Positions 23,343 through 35,176 of a stretch of 64,000 bases of DNA are shown in pieces. Source of the stretch: Adiantum capillus-veneris (Eukaryota; Streptophyta; Polypodiopsida; Polypodiales; Pteridaceae); NCBI GenBank assembly GCA_014529385.2, contig CM043969.1, positions 68,830,676 through 68,894,675 of the forward strand. Reading direction: 5' to 3'. Both the position numbers and the translations under genes were made by a program. Under the pieces are notes generated by a model. That model was not told where the DNA came from, searched no databases, and was given only the letters and a program-made list of their open reading frames with translations. Every line of letters starts with the position of its first letter. The stretch's first letter is position 1.

Positions 23343-23600
23343 GTGATGTTTCTCCCAATTGCTCTTCTCTACCTTCTTCTTCCCTTTCCTACATGTATGT
23401 TTATGGATACATTCACATACACATATGTGCATGGATACATTTCCTCCCTCACATTTGGTATCAAAGCAAGAGTATATAAAATAAAGGAAACACATAGTGA
23501 CTTCTCATTGTGTGCTATTTCCCTCAATTACTCTTCTCTTCTTCTTCCCCTTTCTGCACGCACGTGCACAGGTACATCGCCTCCCTCACAATCGCCACTC
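23343..23600 (+). repeat. old copia LTR ends (two partial copies)
   Basis: Two related CT-rich segments, each ending CCTCCCTCAC. The first (to about 23453) is followed by TTTGGTATCAAAGC, a one-mismatch initiator-Met primer site. The second (23481-23597) matches 40859-40975, starting AATAAAGGAAACACATAGTG. These are the LTR ends of the copia remnant split by Asp2. From 23601 to 24124 nothing further is readable. Confidence 0.6.
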
Positions 23601-24124
23601 CCACAACTAGCACATCTAAAACTCATTAGGAAGAGGATGGGGTTTAGGGGGGCCTCTTTATTTTCCATAAGATTATGTAGGTGATTAGGATTTTGACAAA
23701 CCAATGCATGCCATGTGTACAAGAATGGTAGGTGTGTAAGAGGGATGTAAAACTGGTCAAAGGATGCATTTTAGGAGGTGGACACTTTTATGATTTTGAC
23801 CCTGCATAACTCATACATATTATCTCCAAGTTGAGTATAGATTATAGATCTATAATCTATATGCCAAGATCTTTTCGTAGATATTTTACATAATATGGTT
23901 TCCCCCACTAGATTTTAAATTTCATTTTGAGGGGAAAATTTGAGTTAAATTCAAAAGTCATCCTTTGATTCATTTTTGAAGCTTGACTCCCTTACACCAC
24001 CAAATAAAGGGGCCCTCCTAAACCTCATTGTCTTCCTAATGTAAGTAGGAAATATTATTTCAAATCAAATATTAAGAGATAAAAAACGGCAAGTGTGCCA
24101 TATTCTTTAGTTGTATGAAGTCTT

Positions 24125-24674
24125 ACGTATGCTATAGTAGTTACTAGGCCAAACATTGCTTTTGCAATGGGAGTGGTTAGTCAGTATATCTCTAATCTTG
24201 GAAAAAAGTATTGGGGATAGCGATGAAACACATCCTCAGATACTTGAAGTATATATCAAGAGTGGGTGTTAATGCTTCGATAACAGAGATGCATCTATTG
24301 TTGGTTACAAGAATGCAAATTATGCACATTGCAAAGACAATAGGGGATCTATGACAGGCTACATTTTTCATTTTTGTAGGAGTAGTCATTCCTTGGAGAT
24401 TATCTCTCCAAGATTGTGCACCTTCTTCCATTATAGAGGCTGAGTACATTGTAGCATCAAATGTCAGCAAGGAAGCTATATGATTAGCACGTTTAGTGGA
24501 AGATTTTGACATATCGTAGGTCTCAATTTTACATTGTGATAGTAAGAGTGCCATTTCTTTGGCAAGAAATCTTGTATCCCATACTAAGTTAAAACACATT
24601 GAGATGAGATGTCATCTCATTTGGTATGTGTTGATGGATAAGCAATTCAACCTTGTCAAGGTCCACACCGATGA
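24125..24674 (+). pseudogene. old copia reverse transcriptase end and RNase H, degenerate
   Basis: Readable across several frames: TRPNIAFAMGVVSQYIS, MKHILRYLK, IIEAEYIVASNVSKEA, KSAISLARN, HTKLKHIEMR and KVHTDD. These correspond to the well-known copia order TRPDIA, KWILRYLKG, STTEAEY, DSQSAI, RTKHI, V.T..NPAD. Stops and frameshifts make it non-functional. It is cut at 24674 by the Asp2 insertion and resumes at 40521. Confidence 0.85.
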
Positions 24675-25741
24675 TGTTGGCGGATACGCCGCAACGGATG
24701 TCAGCATTGCGAGAACTCACCTAACATATAATGTTAACTGAGGAAGAAGCTCGACCTGCAGGCGCGTGGAAGTAAGCAAAGGGTGTCAACCTCTACTCGA
24801 CCGACTAATGACTACTTCCTACAAAGATATCAAATCTACATGCCATTGGTTCTGTGAATGTGAGAGTCTCCTATGATGCTACCGCAAGCCAAAAGCCCAT
24901 CAAACGATCTCGACACTTTACGAAACTCAAGGAAATTCCTACACACACTGGAAGCCCGCTATCCCTAAGGTCTCTGACCACAAATCCTAACCCAATACCC
25001 TCCGTGCAGAAAACGCCTAGGATGTCTGGTCGGATTTTACAGGTCACTGTTTTTAAAATCTAACATGCATAATGTGTAGCTCTACTTGCTCTGATCACGT
25101 GGATATGCTGAAATGCAAAAAACGGACAACATTTACTCACCGAAACTCCAAAAGTAGCTCGCAGGTGAATCTGCCAAAACACAGACGAATGCGTGTGATG
25201 TAAGCATCAACGCATAGCTCTCCTCGTTGGCAACACGCTGCCGCTCTCCGTTTGTGATTGCGACCACTGTAGCTCTTGTAACACACGCACACACTCTCTC
25301 ACTCTCTCGCAGTCTCCCAGTCCTTAACACAAAAGATAAGATTATTAGAAGTCCTTACAAAGCTTTAGGTTTTGGTTTATATACTAAACCTTAGAAAACT
25401 TAATATCCGGCCAAAATGACCTGATTTGTCCCTACACTTCTATAGAGATTAATTACAACACCGTGAGATGACTTTGCTCATCCAACAAGCATCTGCGGCC
25501 AAAATACAATTGCCGACTTAAAATATGAAGTTCCTTTAAACATTACAAAAGTGGCCGTAATGGCTCAAAATGATAGTAACGGGATATTCGATGATGTCCA
25601 TGAGCTTGTATCTTCACATTAAAGCATCCATCTTCATCTTCATCACTTCATCAACATCTTCATATGGAATCTTTAGAGAATCTTTGAGGAATCTTCATGG
25701 AATCTTTGTGGAAGCGTTGTTGAAAGGTTGGCCTATCAACA
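24675..25741 (-). repeat. Asp2 left LTR (3' LTR of the element)
   Basis: 1067 bp; pairs with 34476-35176 plus 40200-40515. Several substitutions and indels separate the pair, so Asp2 is clearly older than gypsy1. On the minus strand a TATATAAA-type box lies at about 25375-25386. Carries CTAGGATGTCT at 25017-25027, one change from the half-site of the leader palindromes. Confidence 0.93.
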
Positions 25742-25754
25742 CTCTCCCCCTCCG
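25742..25754 (-). other. Asp2 polypurine tract
   Basis: CTCTCCCCCTCCG on plus, i.e. CGGAGGGGGAGAG on the element's strand, directly before its 3' LTR. Confidence 0.82.
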
Positions 25755-26948
25755 AATTCTTGTCGTCCCCGACAAGACCCTATGTCTGCAGTGGCCTTGA
25801 CTAGTGCTTCATGTTTTGGAGTTGGTCGAAGCTTTTGTTGTTGCAGTTGCTTCTACTAGATGCTTTGTATGTTGTAGAGTTACCTTTTTCTTGTACATGT
25901 AGTGTAGTTGAAGCCATAGCTCTCCCCCTCTGATTGGTTGTTGTATCGTGAATAGGTTGAGTGGGGTTTGTTGTTGCAGCAAGTCTTATTCTTGGCAGCT
26001 CTGTATTGTTTGTTCTTTGGGTGTCATCCTGCATGTGTACCTATAAACTTGAAGACTTTTTGAATTTTTTCTGGGCCGCTCCCCTTTGATTTTCTAGTTG
26101 ATGAGCATGTAGTTGTTTGGGGATGTTGTTGGTTTGCTTTTCTATCTTTGAATAAAAAATAAAATAGTAAAAATAAAATGTGGCGTATATTACAAAATGA
26201 AGGTCTTGGATACCTGGATAGAACTAAACGGAAAACCTAGTGGGAAAAAAATGCCTTTAGTCACAATTAAATGTAAGGCTATATGTACTTATGTTGTCAT
26301 GTAACCGAGTTTTGTTGAGTTAAAGTACTTATGGCCGTATGGCTACTATTATTGACTGAATATACATTGGATAAGTGTTAGTAGCTTGAAGTCAGAGTCA
26401 TTGTTGTTGAGCAAATGCTTATGAAACCTGTTATTGCTTCATCATCGTCATTTTGTTGTGTAAGTGCATGGGTAGAACACAAATCGTGTCAAATGCAAAT
26501 GTCCAATGATGGGACATTATATATGCTTGCACAGATAGATGCATGGGAAACAATATGTTGTGTGAGAAGAGTTTGAATGGGTGCTTCCAAGAGTGAATGT
26601 AGCTAGAGAAGCAAAAATATACTTGACTTCAAGAGCTGCCATTACTCACAAGAAGGGTTGTTGATGCTCGAGGTTTTTTTCACTCTCCTCACTGTGTACA
26701 TGTGCGGAGTGTTTTGTGGATTACTCTGCCTCTCCACCAAATAAAATTGTTAGACTTTGACTCTTCTGCTCACCTATCCAGCATGAGCGACTCAATTTTA
26801 CAATATGCTCAACTCTTCCATCTTGAGCTATAATCTAAATATCTAGACTCATAGACCACAAAAAATATTAAGACATGAAGCTTGGGTCTGACGCTTGCTC
26901 ATTTAGTGGCTCAGCTGCTCGACTCTTGACTCTTATGCCATGATTTTT
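25755..26948 (-). other. Asp2 3' non-coding region
   Basis: About 1.2 kb between the last readable frame and the polypurine tract. No domain found. The position corresponds to the long 3' non-coding region of Asp1. Confidence 0.55.
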
Positions 26949-27909
26949 CTAGCGAGAGCTTTCGACCAAGAATAGGTTTTGAAATTCAAAACTCCCATCC
27001 TCGAAGAGAGGATTTGTAAAGGACCATACTGGCAATATTGGTTTCTTTTGCCATACCTCGGTGACCTTGGTTATCAAAATTTCTTTTTGTTGTTGTTGGT
27101 CCCTTGGTTGAGGAGATTGGCTCGCTCCATTCTCCATAACACTTTGTCTATCATGTCTTGACATTTCTTGAGAGCTAGAGATGACTTCAATCTTCTTCGG
27201 TATGTGTTGTTCTTTTGGCACCCATTTGTATCTGCATCGTGTGATTAGCGTGTCTTTGCAGATATCCTTTGCCTTGACTGTGACATTGTCCTTGATTTTG
27301 CCTTCCGTGAAATTGCAATTATTTTCAAGTTGAAGTCGTTTGATTGAAGAATGTTTACCTGGCATCTTTGGTAGCCAGATTCTTCAATTTCCTTGATAGT
27401 AACCTTGTTGCTTGAAGAATTGTAGATGGCACTTCTCATGATGTTTGTGATGTCGTCTTGAGATGTACAAGAGTGTCATTTGTGGGATTTTGTACCGATG
27501 AAGTCCGATGATGTTGTGAAGGCCATTTTGATTTGAAATTTCCTATGTACTTGTGATGGGCCTTGTTGGTTGGTCTCCTTTGGCGAGAGGAATATGAGCC
27601 TTGTTGCTGTTGCAGTCGCTTTTTGAAGCCTTTATTTACTGCATAAGCTGAGATTTTTTGGTTTTGGTAACCAAATTTCCTTGTGACCTTCATAATAGCC
27701 TTGCTCTTCCAGTCTGTATGGGAGGCTATCCATCCCATGTGTGTACCTTCCATGTGTTGGCTATGATCATCTACCCATATTGGGTCCTTGACTTTGATTT
27801 CTTCAGCTTTGATGTAGACCTTTGAAGATTTTTGTCGACGATGATCTCGCAATGTAGGGTATTTTGTTTGAAAGATTTTCTTTGGAGTCTTCCTTTTATG
27901 TGTAAGCAT
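26949..27909 (-). pseudogene. Asp2 terminal W[VL]PK-repeat frame, broken
   Basis: Spread over frames starting at 27909 and 27365. At 27410-27366 the minus strand reads QQGYYQGN, a stop, then RIWLPK, matching the Asp1 block AQGYYQGNDQLWVPK. YKWVPK follows at about 27230-27213, and IWLPK occurs once more near 27690 in another frame. The region is Lys/Gln-rich. At least two frameshifts and one stop separate the pieces. Function unknown; its conservation in position and motif with Asp1 16249-16938 shows it belongs to the element lineage. Confidence 0.62.
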
Positions 27910-28430
27910 GTGGTCAGTTGATATAGAAGCTCTGTCTTGAACTTTCTGGGTTGGATTGAAGACTCTGATTTAATGGGCTGCTTCTGTTGGTAGGACATTT
28001 GTGGGCTCATTTTGGCTTTGCCTTTGTCGGCAGCCAATAATCTTGGAGCGGTAGTAGGTTGGCTTTCTTGAGAGCTAGTCTTGATGACCATCATTGAAGA
28101 TTCAGATTCTTCTTCAAGTGTTTTTGCCCATAGCTTGGACAAAATCAAATGTGTACTCATTTTGGAAGAATCCACTACTAGGAATTTGTCTTTAACTATC
28201 TTTAACCATAGTTTAAGGGTAGCTTCTGCAATCCCCAATCTTGTGACCTTAACTCCATTTGATAGGGATACTTGTACCTGAATTTCATACAATTCTGGCT
28301 TATCTAGAAGTAGCCACAGCCCATAAGACATGACATTAGTCGTGGCAGTGCAATCTATCTCTGCTGTAAAATTGAATTTCAGTTTCTCATGAGCATCCAA
28401 TGAGAATTTAATCTTCTTGTTGGCCGCCAA
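27771..28430 (-). pseudogene. Asp2 degenerate aspartic protease segment
   Basis: 219 codons from the ATG at 28430; the frame is open before it back to a stop. FTAEIDCTATTNVMSYGLW (Asp26) has the spacing of a retropepsin active site but with CTA in place of the usual [ST]GA. Further on, HLILSKLW occupies the place of the ILG-R-W signature. The pattern and position match the protease of Asp1. The replaced glycine makes activity unlikely. The tail passes into basic, Gln-rich sequence that leads to the W[VL]PK region. Confidence 0.5.
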
Positions 28431-28604
28431 GTAACTGATGTCCTCTTTGCTTTTGGTACTTGTCTTTTACTTTTGTGCCTTGGAAGCTTTGTCATCCTCT
28501 TGTATGTTGAACTTCTTTGTCATTTGACTGGTTGTAGCATGTCCCAAGTGCTTACTATCTTATGATCTATAGCTTTGGGGAAGGTCCATAGCATGAGTTG
28601 CTTG

Positions 28605-29045
28605 TTAGTCTTCATTGCTAGTTTCTGACTGTGACAATTTGATTCTTGATTTTAGAAGCTCTCTGTCACTATTTAATTCTTCTAGCACTTGAAGGTCATT
28701 CAATGGTGACTTTTCTTCTTGGAAATATTTTGAAGCTTGTGTAGCAGGATGTTGAGGTTGACTCTCTTCTTCTGATGCAATGGTCGCTGTGGCCTTTGGT
28801 TCCCATTGTTCCATGGGTTTTTGTAGAGTATCTTCTAAAAAATATTCATTCATATTGTACATTGCTTGTCCTTGGTAGTCAATTTTGGAGTTGGTCATTT
28901 CCCTTTCTTCTGTGGGTTCTAAAACTTCAACCACATCTTCTTTTAACTTCTTTTGATCTTTGATTTCTTCAATCATCCTTGTAGAGTCTACAGTAGAGGA
29001 ATTCTCTTGTAGAATTTCAGTTTCATTCGTTGACTTTTCTTGCAT
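28605..29045 (-). pseudogene. Asp2 acidic gag-linker frame
   Basis: 146 codons, Glu/Gln/Ser-rich with no recognised domain. It lies in the same frame as the protease segment downstream, separated by several stops between 28604 and 28431. By position it corresponds to the charged linker between the zinc knuckles and protease in Asp1. Confidence 0.4.
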
Positions 29046-29266
29046 GCCTTACGCTTGTGACATGGCACTAAGATTTGATGTTACCTCTGCCACCTCTTCT
29101 TGGGTTGACTTACCATCTTCAGAATCTTGGCTTCTTTTTCTCTCGAACCTTGACCTGCGGGCTTCATCTTCATCACCTTGTGGATTCTTTGACTTGTCCT
29201 CACTGAGGTTCTTTAAGCGATCTTAAATCAGCTGATTCAATTGATCTTTTTTGAAAGCCTGATTCT

Positions 29267-29848
29267 CTATGATAAAGTCGTTGACACCCTTGACTTCAAG
29301 CAACTGTGTCTTGAGCCTATCTTTTGTGCTCTGCGACAAGATATGCTTCTTTTCCACATATTTTTCACATCGGCTATTTCATAGTGCCTACCATATTTGT
29401 CGACCACAATGACATCTTGACCCGACCTTCTACATTTGGCATTGTGAATTTTTGGTGGTCTCTCTTCCGGCTCGGCATCTTCCAATGCTTCTTGAAATTC
29501 CACTCGGGCTTGTGAAAAGGACACTGCTTCTTGTAAAACTGGACTTCTTAATCCCACTCTTGAAGAGATTAGGTGTCTTTGTTGAGTTTGAACTCCCCCC
29601 ATCCCAGAGGGTTCCATATCTGATGTTGGCATATGTTTAATGCCTGATGATATGACTTCTTGTGCTTTGTTAAGTAGCTCTTGAGACCGAACTAGTTCTT
29701 TTTGACATTGTGCTATCTTCATAGCTGGTACTTCCGGCGTATTCCCTGTTTGTGCAATTTGGTGTGTTTGTTCTTTGTCTTGTGATGGTGTGGCGCACGA
29801 GACTTGTGCCGTGTCTTTCCATGTTGTGCCTTGTGTTGTGTCACTCAT
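29267..29848 (-). pseudogene. Asp2 gag-region frame
   Basis: 193 codons, starting MSDTTQGTTW. Gln/Glu-rich, possible coiled-coil in residues 45-70 (KIAQCQKELVRSQELLNKAQ). No zinc knuckle and no recognised capsid motif. By order it should be part of the Asp2 gag. Confidence 0.4.
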
Positions 29849-29907
29849 TTGTGCAGCAACTATAGTTGTTAACTCTTCTAGCTACGTATCAAGAGGTAAA
29901 GCCATGA

Positions 29908-30408
29908 CTAGATGATAAACATTACCACCTTCAGATTTGTAGTCTTCCCCTCTTGATCCAAATCTTTCAGTTGCAAAATATTGGTTACTCTCTGCACGAA
30001 CTTCTCATCTACATAGAGGGTACCAATTTGCCGTTTCCCATCTTGAGCTTTGTATAGAAAAATACTTGGAGGATATGCGTAGAGTTCTGTAAGTTGATCC
30101 TTGTACAACATTTCTATCTCACTGTCAATGTATTTTCTGTGCCTCATGTAAGTTGATCCCAGACAGTCTTCCATGAAATCTAGATGTGGGTGTAGTACAT
30201 TCTTTGCTGTTTCAACTTCCACATGTTGAGATGTCCGAGTCTCCGCTGTATCTTTCTTTGTCTTGATGTACAAATTTCGATTGACATCCTCATAGCATGC
30301 CAGTCCTTTGTAGTGGCCAATCAGATAGATCCAAATTTGCTCTCTTGTAATTTTTGTGGATGTACTTGAAGCTTCAACTCGGCTGGTCTGATTCCTTTGA
30401 GACGCCAT
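29908..30408 (-). pseudogene. Asp2 first long frame, probable gag N-terminus
   Basis: 166 codons from ATG 30408 (MASQRNQTSRVEASS). Mixed composition, looks like real protein: REQIWIYLIGHYKGLACYED, TLYVDEKFVQRVTNIL. I do not recognise a family. It is the first substantial frame after the 4-kb leader and ends where the next segment continues in another frame. A further short frame (30681-30466) lies just upstream. Confidence 0.42.
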
Positions 30409-33400
30409 TGCTTTTTTCTTGACTCCCTTGTTGTACCTATTCAGTGATAGCTCTAATTGCTTGCCTCAATGATAATAAAAATTATTAGCACCCTTGTGTC
30501 GGTCTTTTTGCTTGAGGTCCTTCAGCTTTTGTGGATGCATTAATCTCTGAGTTTTCTGAACTGGGCTTTGCTTGCACTGCTTGAACTTCTTAGCTCCCTT
30601 GCTTGCCAAGGCTGATACTGACTTGTCTGGCTGCTTGCTTTGCCTAGAGCTTTTTAGCAGGGCTCGATCTATTGGAAGCACTGTGATAAGTTATCCAAAT
30701 TACCACTATACTGCAACGATTGCTCCCTTCGTAGCGATTCTTGAGTCGAGCTAACCTATGTTCACTTTAGCACACAATCTGCAAAATTCTATTTAGCTGG
30801 CAAACTTTTTCACAATGAATGCAAAAATTCTTGATGTGCCTTTGACGGCCACATTTGTTCCGTGGGCTCGGAAGTGACTTTCAAGTTCGCTTTTAGATAA
30901 ACTAAACTTAAGCTAGCTCAAGAGAATTATGCACAAGGTGCAACGATTTGCTAGCAAAAATCTTGTGTTAAAGTTCTCCAAAACTTGCGAGTGTTGTTGC
31001 AAAATCAAGAATCCTTGTGTATGGTCTTACTGATACCAGATTTGTGTATGGACGCTCAAATTTTACATTAGGCCGTAGTTACTTTTACACCTTCCCGCGG
31101 GTGACCAATCGTTTTCACAAAAGATAATTTCATCTGCTAACTTAGCAGTCTTTAATGGTCAATTAGAAGGCCTAGAGACCAAATCTGGTTTTAAATTTGA
31201 GCTTCCCAATGATGAAAATCTCACATGCACTCGTGTTCGCTATAGGTCGAATTGAACGGTCTCTTCTAGAGCCTGGGTTGACTCTAGCCGATGACCTCGC
31301 TTATGGCTCACTAGCCCCTCTCCTAGGGAAAAGTCAAAACAATGTTCAAAACCGTGACCGTTTTCTCACAATTCTTTGGAACTGTCGGTTTTAGACACAC
31401 CTGACTTCCGAATGCATTTTGAGGCCTTAAACGACGTTTTTTTCAAAGTTGACCTAAACGGTTGCCCAAGTCATACATTTAGTTTAAATTTTGCTCTAAG
31501 ATCTGTAGTGTCACTCTCAGGCTACGTTTTGATATAAAAACTTTTCCAATCCAATACCGTTTGTGAAAGTTATGGCCAAAATAGTGCAATGCAGTTTAGA
31601 ATAGTCAAAATGAGTCCAAATTCAATGTTAAAAGAAGATTTGGGATCTCTGTGACACTGTGAACACCCCTATATGGTCAAAATTATAGTTGGACCCTAAA
31701 ACTGGCCTGGAGACATCCTACGCCCAAATTTTTTCTGCTCAGAATGAAGCAAGATTTGGTTCAAAGGTTCCCCTTGGGTTTAGCAACACAGTGGTATGGT
31801 CAAAATTTCAAAATAAGCTCCTAGACATCCTACGGGTAGGATGTCTTTTTGCTCAGGATTGAATAAAATTTGGTCCAGAGACTCCCCTTGGTGTGTTGAA
31901 CCCCTAAGTATCCTCACTTTTTGTTTCTGACACCTCTAGGCTGGTCAAATGCTCAAGAATCTGTTTCAGAAGCTTGATATTCTATTAGCTAATTTTTCAA
32001 GTCCAATGAGCTCCAAATTGGACCAAAATTGACTGGCAGGCTTATAAGATGCTATGAAACACTTTGGTATTGTCAAATGGTCCAAAATCATGCAGGAGAC
32101 ATCCTACCCGTAGGATGTCTTTTTGCTCAGAATTGAATAAAATTTGAACCCTAGATTCCCCTTGATTCAAGCAACCCACTACTATGCTCAAATTTGAATC
32201 TAGATGCCAAAAGGTCAAGATTTGGGCTGCATAAGCCTCTGGTGCACTCAGAGGGTAGGATGTCTTTTTTCAGGATCAAATGATGTCCAAATGACTTGAA
32301 ACTAGATGGCTAAGCTTAATAGGACATGGTAAACAATTGTATGAGGTCAAAATCTCCCCAGAAGTTCATTTAGCACCTGGAGACATCCTACCCTTAGGAT
32401 GGCTTTTTGCTTAGATTTGGCCAAAATTTGAACCACACGTTCCCCTAGAGTCTAACAACACACTGGTATGCTCAAAATTTCAATTGGACCTAAAAATCAC
32501 CTTGAGACATCCTACGGGTAGGATGTCTTTTTGCTTAGATTTAGCCCAAAATTGAATCCAAGGTTCCCCTTGATGGCTAAACACACAGCTATTTTTACTT
32601 TTTGATTCTGACACTTGTAGGCTGGTCGAATGATCAAGTATCTGTTTCAAAAGCCAGATGTCTAATCTGGTGAATTTTCAAGTCAAATCAGCTCCAAATT
32701 GGACCAAACTTGACTAGCAGGCCTATATAAGGCTATACAACACTATGGTATGGTCATAGTAGGGTTTTGGCCTCAAAATTATGCAAGAGACATCCTATGC
32801 GTGTAGGATGTCTATTTGCTCAGAATTGACCCAAATGTGAACCTAAGACTCTCCTTGTGTCCAACAACTCAATGGTATGCTCAGATTTTCATTTGGACCT
32901 AAAAATGGCCTTGATACATCCTACGGGTAGGATGTCTTTTTGCTCAGATTTAGCCCAAAATTGATACCAAGGTTCCCTTTGATGTGCTAAACACACAGCT
33001 ATTCTCACTTTTTGATTCTGACACCTATAGGTTGATCAAATGATCAAGAATCTGTTCCAGAAGCCTGATGTCTATTCTGATGAATTCCCAAGTCAAATCA
33101 ACTCCAAATTGGACCAAATTTGCCTAGGAGGCTTTATGACATCATGGTATGGTCATAGTAGAATTTTGGTCTCAGAATCATGCAGTAGACATCCTACGCG
33201 TAGGATGTCTTTTTGCTCAGAATGAACCCAAACTTGGACCAAAGATTCCCCTAGTCTTCAGCAACCCACTGGTATGCTTAGATTTGAGTTTGGATATCAA
33301 AAGACCCCAAAACTAGCTATTCTTGCCTTTTGTCCGTCCAAAAACGCTAAAGTCTGTTCAATCTTCACTTTCACTAACCCAAATGAGATGAAATTTATCA

Positions 33401-34457
33401 CATGCACTCGATACAACATTTAGAACATGCCTATGGAGTCATCCTATGGTTTGGTCTCAAAATTAGGCCCTGGACGCAATTTGGGTAGGATGTCTGGCAA
33501 TTCTTGTCTTTTGGCTTTAATCTGTCAAAATTTGGTCAAATTTCCACTTTCCAGGTGAAAATAGGGTAGAACCTACCTTCTAAACACACTGGTAACCTCA
33601 GATTTTCAAAAAAGTGCCCAGATCACCCTGTAGACATCCTACGCGTAGGATGTCTACTGCTTATTTTTTCAGACTGAAGTGTCCCTGATGCTTCCTTATG
33701 CTCTCAGCAAGTGCAAGTATACTTCACAATTGCAAAAATCACTCAATTTAAGCCTTTTCTGAAATTTTATGTTTTTTGACTCCGCCTTTTGGCTTTTGGT
33801 CAACAAAAATAGGGAAAAACACTCAAGTCAATATGTTACTAGGGTAAAATCTACCCTCTGAACCCATTGGTAACCTCAATTTCCCCAAATTCCCTGCCAA
33901 AAGTGCCCTGGAGACATCCTACGTGTAGGATGTCTACTGTCTTAAAATGCAAATTTTTTCTGGCAGTAGTACTCCATATGCTCTATAGAGCTCTCAACAA
34001 TAATCACAGAAACTTTTGGACTTCAAATCAGCTTCCAAACACAATTTATCGTCTTTCCTACTTAGCATTTTCCACTTCTCTGATGAGCCTAACAACAAAT
34101 AAGACATGCATAAAGTACTCTAGATCAACAATCAAGATATCCTACTTACCCTACTCCTACTCATCATGTGATATGGTGATTTTGATGTCTTGGTTGCTTC
34201 CTGGCCTCACACGGACTCTCAAGTCAACCTACCACCACATCTACCACTCCAACTCCTACTCTCTACACCACAACCTACTACTACCTAATACTACCTAAGA
34301 CGGAAGGTCTAGGCTAGACACACGCTCCCTAGACTCCTCCTAAGACCTAGAGAGTCCACCACCCTCTGATCTTATCTAAATGTAAAATAGTACTCTGGAA
34401 GCCAGAGGGACCTCTATCCTCAAGGACTAGTCTCGGTCACCTACTTAGGGCCCTCGT
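30409..34457 (-). other. Asp2 leader region (4 kb, non-coding)
   Basis: Lies between the primer site and the first long frame. No reading frame with a domain on either strand. It is made largely of diverged repeats, each with phrases such as TTTTTGCTCAGAATTGA and CCCCTTG, and carries the palindrome array. Unusually long for a leader. Confidence 0.7.
31711..33935 (-). repeat. array of 24-28 bp palindromes in Asp2 leader
   Basis: Each unit is AGACATCCTA, a short centre, TAGGATGTCT. Sites (centre, plus strand): 31823-31846 (CGGG), 32097-32120 (CCCG), 32381-32404 (imperfect), 32505-32528 (CGGG), 32788-32813 (TGCGTG), 32914-32937 (CGGG, one arm mismatch), 33187-33210 (CGCG), 33630-33657 (CGCG, perfect over 28 bp), 33912-33935 (CGTG). 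Half-sites: 31711-31722, 32255-32265, 33485-33495. Spacing is irregular, about 125-410 bp. The sequence following on the plus strand is often TTTTTGCTCAG. As RNA each could form a 10-bp stem with a 4-nt loop or pair between molecules; as DNA each is a dyad site. Confidence 0.93.
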
Positions 34458-34474
34458 CCCCGGCAACGGCGCCA
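34458..34474 (-). other. Asp2 primer binding site (tRNA-Asp)
   Basis: Plus strand CCCCGGCAACGGCGCCA, i.e. TGGCGCCGTTGCCGGGG on the element's strand, one base from the LTR. Exact complement of the plant tRNA-Asp 3' end including CCA. Confidence 0.95.
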
Positions 34475-34475
34475 A

Positions 34476-35176
34476 TGTTGGCGGATGCGCCGCAATAGAC
34501 GTCAGCATAGCGAGAACTCACCTAACATATAATGTCAACTGAGGAAGAAGCTCGACCTGCAGGCGCGTCGAAGCAAGCAAAGGGTGTCAACTTCTACTCG
34601 ACTGACTAATGACTACTTTCTATAGAGATATCAAATCTGCATGCCATTGGTTCTGTGAATGTGAGAGTCTCCTATGATGCTACCGCAAGCCAAAAGCCCA
34701 TCAAACGATCTCGAAACTTCACGAAACTCAAGGGAAGTCCTACACACACTGGAATTCCGCTATCCCTAAGGTCTCTGACCACAAATCCTAACCCAATACC
34801 CTCCATGCAAAAAACGCGTAGGATGTCTGGTCGGATTTTACAGGTCACTGTTTCTAAAATCTAACATGCCTAATGTGTAGCTCTACTCGCTCTGATCATG
34901 TGGATATGATGAAATACAAAAAAGAACAACGTTTACTCACCAAAGATCCAAAAGTAGCTCACGGGTGAATCTGCCAAAACACAGACGAACGCGTGTGATG
35001 TAAGCATCAACGCGTAGCTCTCCTCGTGGGCAACACACTGCTGCTCTCTGTTTGTGATTCCGACCATTGTAGCTCTTGTAGCACACACACACTCTCTCTC
35101 AGTCGACACAAAAGATAAGATTATTAGAAGCCCTTACAAAGCTTTAGGTTTTGGTTTATATACTAAACCTTAGAAA
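34476..35176 (-). repeat. Asp2 right LTR (5' LTR), part one
   Basis: Begins TGTTGGCGG and matches the left LTR. Interrupted at 35176 by copia2 (its TSD AGAAA is 35172-35176). The break lies about 10 bp from the minus-strand TATA-type box (about 35155-35166), on its upstream side, so the insertion separates core promoter from upstream sequence. Holds GTAGGATGTCT at 34818-34828, the half-site of the leader palindromes. Confidence 0.93.

Noticed and set aside
25133..25330. Frames in Asp2 LTRs (65-77 codons)
   Set aside because: Not preserved between the two LTRs and overlap the likely promoter region.
31711..33935. CRISPR-like array
   Set aside because: Repeated palindromes at first glance, but spacing is irregular (125-410 bp), spacers are related to each other, and the context is a plant retroelement.
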